Source of the DNA: Pseudomonadota bacterium
Lineage (GTDB): Bacteria > Pseudomonadota > Gammaproteobacteria > Burkholderiales > SHXO01
NCBI GenBank assembly: GCA_023430065.1
Contig: JAEZCG010000147.1
Span: forward strand, 1-37,190
Direction of reading: 5' to 3'
Length of the DNA stretch: 37,190 nt
Both the position numbers and the translations under genes were made by a program. How positions within the stretch are numbered: the stretch's first letter is position 1; each line of letters starts with the position of its first letter. The notes under the pieces were generated by a model. It was not told the origin of the DNA. It saw nothing but the letters and a program-made list of their open reading frames with translations, and ran no database searches. Below are positions 17,054 through 25,861 of this stretch, in pieces.

Positions 17054-18139
17054 TCAGACGGCTTCCTCTGCCATCGCCGCCAGCTGCTCGGCCTGATGCT
17101 CGGCCAGAAGCGCGCGTACCAGTTCGTCCAGCTCGCCGTCCATGATCTGGTCGATCTTGTAGAGCGTGAGATTGATGCGATGGTCCGTGACCCGTCCCTG
17201 CGGGAAGTTGTAGGTGCGAATGCGCTCGGACCGATCGCCGCTGCCGATCAGCGACTTGCGCTGGGCAGCCTCCTGCACCTGCCGCGCACGCAGCTGCTTG
17301 TCCTTGATGCGTGCCGCCAGGATGGCCAGTGCCTGCGCGCGGTTCTTGTGCTGCGAGCGATCGTCCTGGCATTCGACCACGATGCCGCTGGGCAGGTGCG
17401 TGATGCGCACGGCCGAGTCGGTCTTGTTGACGTGCTGTCCGCCGGCCCCCGAGGAACGGAAGGTGTCGACGCGGATGTCGGCCGGATTGATCTGCACCTC
17501 GGCGATCTCGTCCGCCTCGGGCATGACGGCGACGGTGCACGCGCTGGTGTGGATCCGGCCCTGCGTCTCGGTGGCCGGCACCCGCTGCACCCGGTGGCCG
17601 CCGGACTCGAACTTGAGGCGGGAATAGGCGCCGTGGCCGACGATCTTGGCAATGATCTCCTTGTAGCCGCCCTGCTCACCGGCGCTGTGCGACACGACCT
17701 CGACCTGCCAACGGTTGCGCTCGGCATAGCGCGCGTACATGCGGAACAGGTCGCCGGCGAACAGCGCCGATTCGTCCCCCCCGGTCCCGGCGCGAATCTC
17801 CAGGAAGATGTTGCGCTCGTCGTTGGGGTCGCGCGGCAGCAGCAGGCGCTGCAGTTCCGACTCGATGCCCTCGACGCGCTCGCGGCCCTCCTTGATCTCG
17901 GCCTCGGCCAGTTCGCGCATTTCCGGGTCCGAGGCCATTTCCTGGGCCGAGGCGATGTCGTGGAGATTGCGCCGGTACGCGTCGTACAGCGCGACCACCG
18001 GACCGATCTCCGCGTGCTCGCGGGAGAGCTTGCGGAAGTTCTCCATGTCGGCAGTCGCGTCCTCGGACGACAGGAGACGGTTGACTTCCGCGAGCCGGGC
18101 CGACAACTGGGCCAGCTTCGCGGCGATGCTGGGCTTCAT
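17054..18139 (-). CDS. prfA: Peptide chain release factor 1
   Basis: RF1, 361 residues, full length (usual 355-362). Contains the stop-codon recognition tripeptide region PAT at 188-190 (VQRVPATE) that marks RF1 as against the SPF of RF2, and the GGQ motif at 233-235 ([20 protein letters not shown]), which triggers hydrolysis in the ribosomal peptidyl-transferase centre. It terminates translation at UAA/UAG. Placed between hemA (13 bp upstream) and prmC (16 bp downstream), the standard proteobacterial order. Confidence 0.97.
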   Translation of the reverse strand: MKPSIAAKLAQLSARLAEVNRLLSSEDATADMENFRKLSREHAEIGPVVALYDAYRRNLHDIASAQEMASDPEMRELAEAEIKEGRERVEGIESELQRLLLPRDPNDERNIFLEIRAGTGGDESALFAGDLFRMYARYAERNRWQVEVVSHSAGEQGGYKEIIAKIVGHGAYSRLKFESGGHRVQRVPATETQGRIHTSACTVAVMPEADEIAEVQINPADIRVDTFRSSGAGGQHVNKTDSAVRITHLPSGIVVECQDDRSQHKNRAQALAILAARIKDKQLRARQVQEAAQRKSLIGSGDRSERIRTYNFPQGRVTDHRINLTLYKIDQIMDGELDELVRALLAEHQAEQLAAMAEEAV

Positions 18140-18152
18140 TCGCGCGGTCGGC

Positions 18153-19406
18153 TCATTCCTTCGCGCGCACCTGGTAGATGCGCTCGACCATGCGCTGCAA
18201 CTCGTCGCGTTCGACCTCGGTGCCGTCGTGCAGCGCGGCAGTGGGCGCGTGCATGAGCTTGTTGGTGAGGGACTGGCTGAGCATCTCGAGCACGCGCTCG
18301 ACCGGCTCTCCCTTTCGCAGCAGACGCAGCGCCCGCTCGACCTCGTGCCGGCGCGCGCGCTCGGCCTGATCGCGCAGCGCGCGGATGGTGGGCACCGCCT
18401 CGCGCCCGCCGAGCCATTGCATGAAGTCGACCACCTTCGCGTCGATGATGTGCTCGGCCTCGGAGACCGCAGCGGCGCGCGCGTCCCGCCCCTCCTGCAC
18501 GACGCGGCCGAGGTCGTCGACCGAGTACAGGAAGACGTCGTCCAGGCGCGCGACCTCGGCCTCGACGTCGCGCGGCACGGCCAGGTCGACCATCAGCATG
18601 GGGCGGTGGCGGCGCGCCTTCAGGGCCCGCTCGACCATGCCCTTGCCGATGATGGGCAGGGGGCTCGCGGTGCTGGTGACCACGATGTCGTGCGAGGCGA
18701 GCACTTCGCCCAGTTCGTTGATCGACACCGCCTGTCCACCGAACTGCGTCGCGAGCGCCTGCGCGCGCTCGACGGTGCGGTTGGCGAACGTGGTGCCGCG
18801 CGGGTTCTGGGCGACGAAGTGGCGTGCGGTGAGCTCGATCATCTCGCCGGCGCCGACGAACAGCACCTTCTGCTCGGCGATGGCCGGGAAGATGCGCTCG
18901 GCCAGCCGTACCGCAGCGGCTGCCATCGAGACCGAACTGGCCCCGATGTCGGTGCGCGTGCGCACTTCCTTGGCCACGGAGAAGGTCTGCTGAAACAGCT
19001 TGTGCAGCACCAGCCCGAGGGTGCCCGCCTTCTCGGCGCTGCGCACGGCCTGCTTCATCTGGCCGAGGATCTGCGCCTCGCCCAGCACCATGGAATCGAG
19101 GCCGCTGGCCACCCGGAAGGCGTGCTTGACCGCGCGTTCGCGCGGCAGGCTGTACAGATAGGGTTCGAGCACGCTCGATCTCATCTGGTGATAGGCGGCC
19201 AGCCAGGACACGGCCTTCTGCGGATCCTGGGCGTTGCAGTAGAGTTCCGTCCGGTTACAGGTCGAGATGATGGCCGCCTCGCGCACCGGCTCGTGACCGA
19301 CCAGGTCGCGCAGGGCGGAGGTGAGCCCCTCGGCATTGAACGCGATCCGCTCCCGCACGTCGAGGGGTGCGGTCTGGTGGTTGATCCCGAAGGCGTACAG
19401 TTGCAT
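18153..19406 (-). CDS. hemA: Glutamyl-tRNA reductase
   Basis: A 417-residue enzyme of the C5 pathway that reduces glutamyl-tRNA(Glu) to glutamate-1-semialdehyde, the first committed step of tetrapyrrole synthesis. The catalytic Cys50 lies in [23 protein letters not shown] is the conserved substrate segment, and [17 protein letters not shown] is the NADPH-binding turn. A C-terminal helical dimerisation domain follows. The size and all motifs are normal. It is the head of the operon, with a consensus -10 hexamer about 43 bp upstream of the start. The GC content and codon use match neighbouring core genes. Confidence 0.97.
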   Translation of the reverse strand: MQLYAFGINHQTAPLDVRERIAFNAEGLTSALRDLVGHEPVREAAIISTCNRTELYCNAQDPQKAVSWLAAYHQMRSSVLEPYLYSLPRERAVKHAFRVASGLDSMVLGEAQILGQMKQAVRSAEKAGTLGLVLHKLFQQTFSVAKEVRTRTDIGASSVSMAAAAVRLAERIFPAIAEQKVLFVGAGEMIELTARHFVAQNPRGTTFANRTVERAQALATQFGGQAVSINELGEVLASHDIVVTSTASPLPIIGKGMVERALKARRHRPMLMVDLAVPRDVEAEVARLDDVFLYSVDDLGRVVQEGRDARAAAVSEAEHIIDAKVVDFMQWLGGREAVPTIRALRDQAERARRHEVERALRLLRKGEPVERVLEMLSQSLTNKLMHAPTAALHDGTEVERDELQRMVERIYQVRAKE

Positions 19407-19448
19407 CGATCGGCGTGTCCGGCCCCGGCGGAGATTCCGGCCCTGGCG

Positions 19449-19454
19449 ATTATA
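19449..19454 (-). promoter_or_regulatory. -10 hexamer of the hemA operon promoter
   Basis: Reads TATAAT exactly on the minus strand, giving a start point near 19442 and a leader of about 36 nt before hemA. No good -35 hexamer lies 16-18 bp upstream (a TTGACG is present but only 10 bp away), so the promoter may be activator-dependent. Confidence 0.4.
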
Positions 19455-19540
19455 GGATAGATGGCGTCAAGCCTCGCCGACTCAATGGAACGCAACCCGG
19501 CCGCGTCCAGGCAGTCAAACCGGTCGTTTCTGGAGGATTC

Positions 19541-20002
19541 ATGCGCAAGATTCTCGCCACTGCGCTGCTTGCCGGCACCTTCGCCTGGCAAGGCGGCGCG
19601 TTCGCCGCCGACACGGCGCTGCCGGCCGTCACCGTGTACAAGTCGCCGTCGTGCGGCTGCTGTGAGAAGTGGATCGAGCATCTGCGCGCCGCCGGCTTTC
19701 CGGTCGAGGCAACCGATCACCGCAATCTCGACCGCGTGCGTGCCCGACTCGGCGTACCGCGCGCCATGGCCGGCTGCCATACCGCACAGGTGGGCGGGTA
19801 CGCGGTGGAGGGGCACGTGCCGGCCGACCAGATCCGGCGTTTGCTCGAGGAGAAGCCGGAGGTGGTGGGGATCTCGGTGCCCGGCATGCCGGTCGGTTCG
19901 CCCGGCATGGAAGGCGCCGGCGGCCACGAATACCGCGTCTTCGCCTGGCGCAAGGACGGCAGCAGCTCGGTGTTTTCGGTGGAGCAGCCGCGCAGCCGAT
20001 GA
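19541..20002 (+). CDS. Exported DUF411 metal-binding protein
   Basis: A 153-residue protein. ATG 19541 follows a strong GGAGG; longer in-frame starts lack one. Residues 1-23 form a signal peptide (cleavage near FAADTA). The DUF411 marks are TVYKSPSCGCCEKWIEHLRAAGF (Cys38, Cys40, Cys41, a thioredoxin-like start), AGCHTAQVGGYAVEGHVPADQIRRLL, and VPGMPVGSPGMEG near the end. DUF411 proteins are periplasmic, often encoded next to copper-resistance genes, and thought to bind Cu; no other copper gene is near, so this is a stand-alone copy. Divergent from hemA across a 134-bp gap that has only the hemA promoter. Confidence 0.9.
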   Translation: MRKILATALLAGTFAWQGGAFAADTALPAVTVYKSPSCGCCEKWIEHLRAAGFPVEATDHRNLDRVRARLGVPRAMAGCHTAQVGGYAVEGHVPADQIRRLLEEKPEVVGISVPGMPVGSPGMEGAGGHEYRVFAWRKDGSSSVFSVEQPRSR

Positions 20003-20068
20003 GGCCCATGCGCCGGCACGCTTGACCGCAGCGCACCCACAGGCCTTACCGAAACCCGCGGCCGGCAC

Positions 20069-20959
20069 ATGATGCAGCGCCTCGACTGGCAGCGCGACGG
20101 CGAGGAATGGCCGAACCGCCACGCCAGCGGCTTCGTCGAATCGGGCGGCATCGTGTGGCACGTGCAGCACATGGGCGCCGGACCGGTTGCGCTGCTGTTG
20201 CACGGTACCGGCTCGGCAACGCACTCCTGGCGCGAACTGGCACCCCTGCTCGCCCGGCACTTCCAGGTCCTTGCACCGGACCTGCCGGGGCACGGCTTCA
20301 CCGGCATGCTGCCCGGGCACCGCATGTCGCTGCGCGGCATGGCCTGGGGCGTCGCCGAGCTGCTTCGCACCCTGCGCCTGCGGCCGGCGATCGCGGTGGG
20401 GCACTGCACCGGCGCCGCGGTCCTTGCGCGCATGTGCCTGGACGGGACGCTTTCTCCGCGCAGCCTAATCGCGCTCAACGGGGCGCTGCTCGCGCAGCAC
20501 AACGTTGCGGGACGCCTGTTCGCCCCGATCGCCCGCCTGCTGGCGTCCACCACCCTCGCCTCGCGCCTGTTGGCCTGGCGTGCGCGCGACCCCGCAGCCG
20601 TGCGCTGGCTGATCGAGCGCACCGGCTCGCGTCTGCAGCCCGGAGGCCTGGCCTGCTATGAACGCCTGGCGCGCAATCCCGGGCACGTCGAGGCCGCGCT
20701 GACGACGATGGCCAACTGGAACCCGCACGCGCTGGAGTGCGATCTGCCGCGCCTGCGCACGCCGCTTCTGACGGTTTGGGCCACGAACGACCGCACGCTT
20801 CCCCGCGCGCAACCAGCCGCCCTGCGTCGACTGCTGCCACGGTCACGGGCGGAGGAACTCGAGGGCCTCGGACACCTCGCGCACGAGGAACAGCCGCGAC
20901 GCGTGGCCGAGCTGATCTTGCGGGAGGCGCGCCACCAGGGCGTACTTCTCGCAGTCTGA
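20069..20959 (+). CDS. bchO: BchO-like alpha/beta hydrolase
   Basis: A 296-residue alpha/beta hydrolase. The opening [22 protein letters not shown], the core [20 protein letters not shown] and [13 protein letters not shown], and the nucleophile-elbow region ending [11 protein letters not shown] resemble BchO, the putative Mg-chelatase accessory protein of bacteriochlorophyll gene clusters. The elbow reads GHCTG, so Cys113 stands where BchO and other hydrolases have Ser. Candidate Asp (VWATNDRTL) and His (GLGHLAHEE) of the triad are present. No other bch, puf or crt gene is in the window, so phototrophy is not shown; it may be a paralogue with another role. The gene sits between the DUF411 gene and dxs, 66 bp after the former. 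Confidence 0.7.
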   Translation: MMQRLDWQRDGEEWPNRHASGFVESGGIVWHVQHMGAGPVALLLHGTGSATHSWRELAPLLARHFQVLAPDLPGHGFTGMLPGHRMSLRGMAWGVAELLRTLRLRPAIAVGHCTGAAVLARMCLDGTLSPRSLIALNGALLAQHNVAGRLFAPIARLLASTTLASRLLAWRARDPAAVRWLIERTGSRLQPGGLACYERLARNPGHVEAALTTMANWNPHALECDLPRLRTPLLTVWATNDRTLPRAQPAALRRLLPRSRAEELEGLGHLAHEEQPRRVAELILREARHQGVLLAV

Positions 20960-21087
20960 GGCGATGCCGGGAGCGGAGCGGGTGCGCGCTACGGCAAACC
21001 ACGCTGGACTTCCATTCAGTCCATCACGGCCATTCTTGCCGCCCATCACCCCTGTGTCAGGAGGGAAAACGGGGGTCGTCGACGCGT

Positions 21088-21093
21088 TACAAT
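21088..21093 (+). promoter_or_regulatory. Possible -10 hexamer of the dxs promoter
   Basis: TACAAT 39 bp before the dxs ATG, within the 172-bp gap after the bchO-like gene. No matching -35 is visible at 16-18 bp. The rest of the gap (20960-21131) contains nothing else that I can assign. Confidence 0.25.
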
Positions 21094-21131
21094 TCAGACA
21101 ACTTCCCTGCCCCGCTGCCTGGACCCGAGCA

Positions 21132-23012
21132 ATGCGCTACCCGCTCCTGACTACGATCGACTCGCCTGAGGCGCTGCGCGAACTCGATCGCGGCATGCTC
21201 GGGCAACTCGCCGACGAGTTGCGTGCGTTCATCCTGGAGTCGGTGAGCAAGACCGGCGGGCACCTGTCGTCGAATCTCGGCACGGTGGAACTGACGATCG
21301 CGCTGCACTACGTGTTCAACACGCCCGAGGACCGCGTCGTGTGGGACGTCGGTCATCAGAGCTACGCCCATAAGATCCTCACGGGGCGGCGCGAGGACAT
21401 GGCGCGCCTGCGCATGCTCGGCGGCATCTCCGGCTTCCCACGCAGGGAGGAGTCGAAGTACGACACTTTCGGCACGGCACACTCCAGCACCTCGATCAGC
21501 GCGGCCCTGGGCATGGCGATCGCCGCCAAGCAGAAGGGTGAGAACCGCCGTGCGATCGCAGTCATCGGCGACGGCGCGATGTCCGCCGGCATGGCATACG
21601 AGGCGATGAACAACGCGGGGGTGTCCGACACCGATCTGCTGGTCATCCTCAACGACAACGACATGTCGATCTCCCCTGCCGTGGGCGGATTGAACCGCTA
21701 CCTCGCACGGCTGGTGTCCGGACGAGCTTACGTGGCGGCGCGCCAGGCGGCAGAGAAGATCCTCTCCGGCATTCCGCAGCTGGGCAAGCTGGCCAAGAAG
21801 GTCGAGGTGCACGCGAAGGGAATGATCGTGCCCTCCACTTTGTTCGAGCAGTTCGGTTTCAACTACATCGGTCCGATCGACGGCCACGACCTCGATTCGC
21901 TGCTGCCGACCCTGAAGAACATCCGGGAACTCAAGGGCCCGCAGTTCCTGCACATCGTCACCCGCAAAGGTCAGGGCTACAAGCTGGCCGAGGCCGATCC
22001 GGTGCTCTACCACGGCGTATCGAGGTTCGAGCCCGAGGCCGGCATCGGCCAGAGCAAGGCAGGCGGCAAGCCGACCTTCACGCAGGTCTTCGGCGACTGG
22101 CTGTGCGACGCCGCCGCACAGGACGAACGGGTGGTGGGCATCACGCCGGCGATGCGGGAGGGCTCGGGTCTGGTGCGCTTTGCGCAGGAGTTCCCGCACC
22201 GCTACTTCGACGTCGGCATCGCCGAGCAGCACGCGGTCACCTTCGCTGCCGGACTCGCCTGCGAGGGCATGAAGCCGGTCGTGGCGATCTACTCGACCTT
22301 CCTGCAGCGCGCCTACGACCAGTTCATCCACGACGTGCAGATCCAGAACCTTCCCGTGCTGTTCGCGCTGGACCGTGCCGGACTGGTCGGCGCCGACGGC
22401 GCGACGCATCACGGCGCATTCGATCTGTCCTACTTGCGCTGCATTCCGAACATCACGGTCATGGTGCCGGCCGACGAGAACGAGTGCAGGCAGATGCTGA
22501 CCACGGGGCTCACGCTCGAATCACCGGCGGCAGTACGCTATCCGCGCGGCGCAGGCATGGGCGTGGCGGTGGAGAAGGCGCTGAACACGCTGCCCGTGGG
22601 AAAGGCGCAGCTGCGCCGGGAAGGGCGCAAGATGGCGATCCTCGCCTTCGGTCCGCTCCTGCAGGTCGCCCTGGAGGCGGCCGAGGAACTGGACGCCACC
22701 GTGGTCAACATGCGCTTCGTCAAGCCGCTCGACGACGAGATGGTGGCGAGCGTGGCGCGCCGAAACGAGCTGCTGGTGACGCTGGAGGACAACGTGATCG
22801 AGGGTGGGGCCGGCAGCGCGGTGGCCGAGAGCCTGGCTGCCCGCGGGATCGGGACGCAGTTGCTGCGCCTGGGCCTGCCCGACCGATTCATCGATCACGG
22901 TGACCAGGCCCAGCTGCTGGCGCTGTGTGGACTGGACCGCTCCGGGGTCCTGAAGTCGATTCGCGAGCGCCTCGCCGTTCTCGCGCAGCCAGCCAGCGTG
23001 CGCGTGGCCTGA
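21132..23012 (+). CDS. dxs: 1-deoxy-D-xylulose-5-phosphate synthase
   Basis: A 626-residue thiamine-diphosphate enzyme that condenses pyruvate and glyceraldehyde-3-phosphate, the first step of the MEP isoprenoid pathway. The start at 21132 ([18 protein letters not shown]) fits the family N-terminus; the frame is open further upstream without homology. Motifs: [30 protein letters not shown], the TPP/Mg motif GDGAMSAG (about 146-153) with [14 protein letters not shown], and the conserved Glu365 in [32 protein letters not shown] is typical of DXS and separates it from transketolase. All visible catalytic residues are present and the length is normal. Confidence 0.97.
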   Translation: MRYPLLTTIDSPEALRELDRGMLGQLADELRAFILESVSKTGGHLSSNLGTVELTIALHYVFNTPEDRVVWDVGHQSYAHKILTGRREDMARLRMLGGISGFPRREESKYDTFGTAHSSTSISAALGMAIAAKQKGENRRAIAVIGDGAMSAGMAYEAMNNAGVSDTDLLVILNDNDMSISPAVGGLNRYLARLVSGRAYVAARQAAEKILSGIPQLGKLAKKVEVHAKGMIVPSTLFEQFGFNYIGPIDGHDLDSLLPTLKNIRELKGPQFLHIVTRKGQGYKLAEADPVLYHGVSRFEPEAGIGQSKAGGKPTFTQVFGDWLCDAAAQDERVVGITPAMREGSGLVRFAQEFPHRYFDVGIAEQHAVTFAAGLACEGMKPVVAIYSTFLQRAYDQFIHDVQIQNLPVLFALDRAGLVGADGATHHGAFDLSYLRCIPNITVMVPADENECRQMLTTGLTLESPAAVRYPRGAGMGVAVEKALNTLPVGKAQLRREGRKMAILAFGPLLQVALEAAEELDATVVNMRFVKPLDDEMVASVARRNELLVTLEDNVIEGGAGSAVAESLAARGIGTQLLRLGLPDRFIDHGDQAQLLALCGLDRSGVLKSIRERLAVLAQPASVRVA

Positions 23013-23037
23013 AGCGCCCCGGTTCCGACCCAGCACG

Positions 23038-23067
23038 AACGCCACGCCTGATTCAGGGCCAGGCGTT
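23038..23067. terminator. Hairpin after dxs
   Basis: The arms AACGCC (23038-23043) and GGCGTT (23062-23067) enclose a second small stem CCTG/CAGG (23047-23057). It lies between the dxs stop and the 3' end of a convergent gene. There is no T-tract of note, so it is a possible bidirectional or Rho-assisted terminator. Confidence 0.35.
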
Positions 23068-23084
23068 ACCAGCGCGCCGGCGAT

Positions 23085-23552
23085 TCAGTGGCGCGACGAA
23101 TTCAGTGCGACGATTTGTGCTGCACCCATGACGGGCTGGCGCAGGGCGGACCCGGCCAGGAAACCCACCGCGGTGGACGGCACGATCAACGGCATGGAGG
23201 GGGCACCCAGTTCCGTCAGCATCAGCGCGGTGTGGGCACCGCTGGCGAAACGGTAACTGGTCCCGGCGCGGGCCAGCACCGGGGCCGGCAGCGCGCGCCC
23301 CCGCTCGAGCGAGGACAGGACGGCGGAGAGCTTCTTCCGGTTGGGGAAAGTCTGGTCCGACCACATGGCGAGCCAGTGCAGCACGTGGTGCGCGGGGGCG
23401 CGCACCACGGACCAGTGCGGCTCCTGGTCGAAGGGAGAGATCGTGCTGGGCAACAGCAGACGGGCCGCCTCCGGGAAGCCGGGTGCCGTCAGGGCAACGA
23501 CCAGCAGGTCGTAGAACGGAACCCCTTCAAGATACTCGATCGCCTTCACCAT
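23085..23552 (-). CDS. Hypothetical protein
   Basis: A 155-residue protein that I do not recognise. The start at 23552 lacks a good ribosome site, but codon third positions are strongly G/C in this frame and not in the others, which supports a real gene. It has no signal peptide; the sequence alternates hydrophobic stretches (FYDLLVVALTAPGF near the start, MPLIVPSTAVGFLAGSAL near residues 120-137) with basic loops (FPNRKKLSAVL, ERGRALPAP). The last segment could be a single membrane-associated helix or a buried helix. It is convergent with dxs and separated from the NIPSNAP gene by 138 bp of sequence with no visible feature. Confidence 0.6.
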   Translation of the reverse strand: MVKAIEYLEGVPFYDLLVVALTAPGFPEAARLLLPSTISPFDQEPHWSVVRAPAHHVLHWLAMWSDQTFPNRKKLSAVLSSLERGRALPAPVLARAGTSYRFASGAHTALMLTELGAPSMPLIVPSTAVGFLAGSALRQPVMGAAQIVALNSSRH

Positions 23553-23690
23553 CTCAGGAAGCGCTGCTCACGTGCATCGGTGACGGGGAGCCTACCCCAA
23601 AAAGCACGGCGATGACAATCGAAGAAACACGAGGTGGACACCGCATGACGCCCGCGCACGCGGTCCCGGTCCGAACCGGGACGCGAACGG

Positions 23691-24014
23691 TCAAACCTTG
23701 ACCGGGAAGAAGGGCACGGGGGCCATCAGCTGGTTCTGCTGCTGCTCGAGCGCCCCGAGCTTGGCACTTTCCTCCAGGTACGCCTGCCATTGCGGATCGG
23801 CCATCATTGCGGCGCGCTTCTTGGCACGATCGGCCGCGTCTTCGTACTTCCAGATGTGAATGTACTGGTTGACGTTTCCGGTCTCGGTGACGAGATAGGC
23901 GAACGGATCCCCGAGGTGCCGCGTCTGCGGCCCCTTCCCCATCTTCTCGTAGAGCGCGAGGTGCTTCTTGATGGTACCGGGTCGGCAGGTATAGATACGC
24001 ACGTCGAACAGCAT
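23691..24014 (-). CDS. NIPSNAP family protein
   Basis: A 107-residue cytosolic protein. The start at 24014 is fixed by a GGAGGAGG ribosome site 6-7 bp upstream. It opens MLFDVRIYTCRPGTIKKHLALYEKMG, continues GNVNQYIHIWKYEDAADRAKKRAAMMADPQWQAYL and ends with a segment typical of NIPSNAP dimeric alpha/beta-barrel proteins (EhpR/ABM-like fold). The biochemical role of bacterial NIPSNAPs is unknown, but they commonly neighbour catabolic and transporter genes. It is divergent from the TRAP transporter across 168 bp and may share regulation with it. Confidence 0.88.
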   Translation of the reverse strand: MLFDVRIYTCRPGTIKKHLALYEKMGKGPQTRHLGDPFAYLVTETGNVNQYIHIWKYEDAADRAKKRAAMMADPQWQAYLEESAKLGALEQQQNQLMAPVPFFPVKV

Positions 24015-24182
24015 GTCTTCCTCCTCCAAAGTGACGACGCCGACCGCGTCGGCGCAGGGCGAAAGTGTAGTGGCTTTCCAACCCCGCCAGCGCGGGAGGG
24101 ATACACTACGGGACAGCGTACGCGTGCGAAGCGTCACGACGAGGCTCGGCACAGGGCTGACAACAAGCATTCAGGGGGAAAG

Positions 24183-25268
24183 ATGTTTGCCGTTCGCATG
24201 CTCTTGGCGGCGCTTGCGCTGCTGACCTGCCTGCCCGCCGCGCAGGCACAGGTCACCAAACTGCGCTTCCAGGGCGCATTTCCGACCTCCAGTCTGTTCT
24301 ACGAGAACTCCCAGTACTTCGCCGAACGGGTCAAGGCGATGAGCGGCGGGCGGCTGCAGATCGAGATGCTGCCGCCCGGGGCGGTCGTGCCGCCGTTCGA
24401 GGTGCTCGACGGCGTACACAAGGGCGTGATCGACGGCGGACATACCGCGCCTGCCTACTGGCTGGGCAAGAATCGGTCGGCAACCCTGTTCGGTCCCGCG
24501 CCCGGTGGTCCGTTCGGCATGGACATGCTCGACTACATGGGCTGGCTGTACGAGGGCGGCGGCCTGGCGCTGTACAGCGAGTTCTACCGGACGGAGCTCA
24601 AGCGCAATGTCGTGCCGATTCCGATGACCGCCGTGAACAATCAGATTCTCGGATGGTTCAAGAAACCGGTGAAGAGCTGGGCGGATCTGAAGGGCCGCAA
24701 GTGCCGGCAGACGGGCATCACAGCCGAGGTGTTCGCCAAGTCGGGCATGAAGCCGGTGAACATCCCGGGCGGCGAGATCGTGCCGGCCGGGGAGCGCGGG
24801 GTGATCGAATGCGCCGAGTTCGTCGGGCCCGCCGAGGACATGAAGATCGGCTTCCACACGGTGTGGAAGTACGTCTACATGCCGTCGCTGCACGAAACCG
24901 CGACGGTGGTCGAGTTGCTCATCAACGGCGACGTGTGGAAGAAGCTGCCCCCTGACCAGAAGGCGATCATCCAATCGGCATCGATGGATGCGACGTTGCG
25001 CTCGCAACTGATCATGAACAAGCTCAACGCTGACGCACTGCAGACACTGCGCACCAAACACGGGGTGAAGGTGGAACGCACACCCGATGACATCCTGACC
25101 AATACGCTCAAGGCGTGGGACGAGATCGCTAAGGCGGAATCGGCCGCGAATCCGTTTTTCAAGAAGGTCTATGAGTCGCAGCGCGCCTATGCGGCGAAGG
25201 TCGTGCCGGCGCGGCTGTACATCTATCCCCCCTACGAGAAGAGCGCGCGGCACTACTGGCAGAAGTAG
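24183..25268 (+). CDS. dctP: TRAP transporter solute-binding protein, TakP-like
   Basis: A 361-residue periplasmic binding protein. GGGGGA precedes ATG 24183, and the first 22 residues are a signal peptide with cleavage after AAQAQ. The mature start VTKLRFQGAFPTSSLFYENSQYFAERV and the later segment GRKCRQTGITAEVFAKSGMKPVNIPGGEIVPAGERGVIECAEFVGPAEDMKIGF follow the DctP pattern; the E-FVGPAEDMKIG part resembles the EWVGPYDD-type stretch of the TakP/LakP subgroup, which binds 2-oxo acids or lactate, often with a cation. The substrate is therefore probably a small monocarboxylate, by inference. First gene of dctPQM. Confidence 0.9.
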   Translation: MFAVRMLLAALALLTCLPAAQAQVTKLRFQGAFPTSSLFYENSQYFAERVKAMSGGRLQIEMLPPGAVVPPFEVLDGVHKGVIDGGHTAPAYWLGKNRSATLFGPAPGGPFGMDMLDYMGWLYEGGGLALYSEFYRTELKRNVVPIPMTAVNNQILGWFKKPVKSWADLKGRKCRQTGITAEVFAKSGMKPVNIPGGEIVPAGERGVIECAEFVGPAEDMKIGFHTVWKYVYMPSLHETATVVELLINGDVWKKLPPDQKAIIQSASMDATLRSQLIMNKLNADALQTLRTKHGVKVERTPDDILTNTLKAWDEIAKAESAANPFFKKVYESQRAYAAKVVPARLYIYPPYEKSARHYWQK

Positions 25269-25293
25269 GCGTCGCGGCCGTTCGATCCAGACC

Positions 25294-25845
25294 ATGCACC
25301 AGCCGGGACCGGCCTACCTGGGCACCATTCGTGCGCTCGACGCGTTCACACGCTGGAGCGCCTACCTGTCCGCACTGCTGCTCGTACCCCTGGTGCTGGC
25401 GAACACGATCGAGGTGTTCATGCGCTACGTGCTCGATCGCCCAACCGACTGGGCGCTCGAGACCACGGTGATGTCGTACGGCGCGCTGTTCATGCTCGGC
25501 GCCGCCTACGCCATGCTCAAGGGCGCGCACGTGCGCACCGACCTGTTCTGGGAGAAGTTCTCCGATCGGACGAAGGGCATCATCGACAGCATCGCCTATG
25601 TCGCGCTGTTCCTGCCGTCGATGGCGATGCTGTTCTACCTGTCGTTCGACGAGCTCGCGTATTCCCTGTCGATCGACGAGCGCTCCAACTACACCGCCTG
25701 GCAACCGGTGCTGTGGCCGCTGCGCGCCGTGGTGCCGGTCACGGCCGGGCTCATGTTCCTGCAGGGGGTGTCGGAACTGCTCAAGAGCCTCTGGGCCGTG
25801 CGGACCGGGCGCCTGCTCGTCCACCACGAGAAGATCGAAGTGTGA
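25294..25845 (+). CDS. dctQ: TRAP transporter small permease
   Basis: A 183-residue DctQ-type subunit with four hydrophobic segments (about residues 22-45, 55-75, 95-118, 135-155). Family marks are VFMRYVLDRPTDWALETTVMSYGALFMLGAAYAMLKGAHVRTDLFWEKF; E/D-x-W and the GAxVRTD stretch are typical of DctQ. It assists the large permease in the inner membrane. ATG 25294 is 25 bp after the dctP stop, so the genes are co-transcribed. Confidence 0.9.
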   Translation: MHQPGPAYLGTIRALDAFTRWSAYLSALLLVPLVLANTIEVFMRYVLDRPTDWALETTVMSYGALFMLGAAYAMLKGAHVRTDLFWEKFSDRTKGIIDSIAYVALFLPSMAMLFYLSFDELAYSLSIDERSNYTAWQPVLWPLRAVVPVTAGLMFLQGVSELLKSLWAVRTGRLLVHHEKIEV

Positions 25846-25861
25846 ACGCATCGGAGCACGC

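Noticed and set aside
20069..23012. A photosynthesis gene cluster, suggested by the BchO-like gene beside dxs.
   Set aside because: No other bch, crt, puf or puh gene is in the window, and dxs and hemA are housekeeping genes here. Kept only as a question about one gene.
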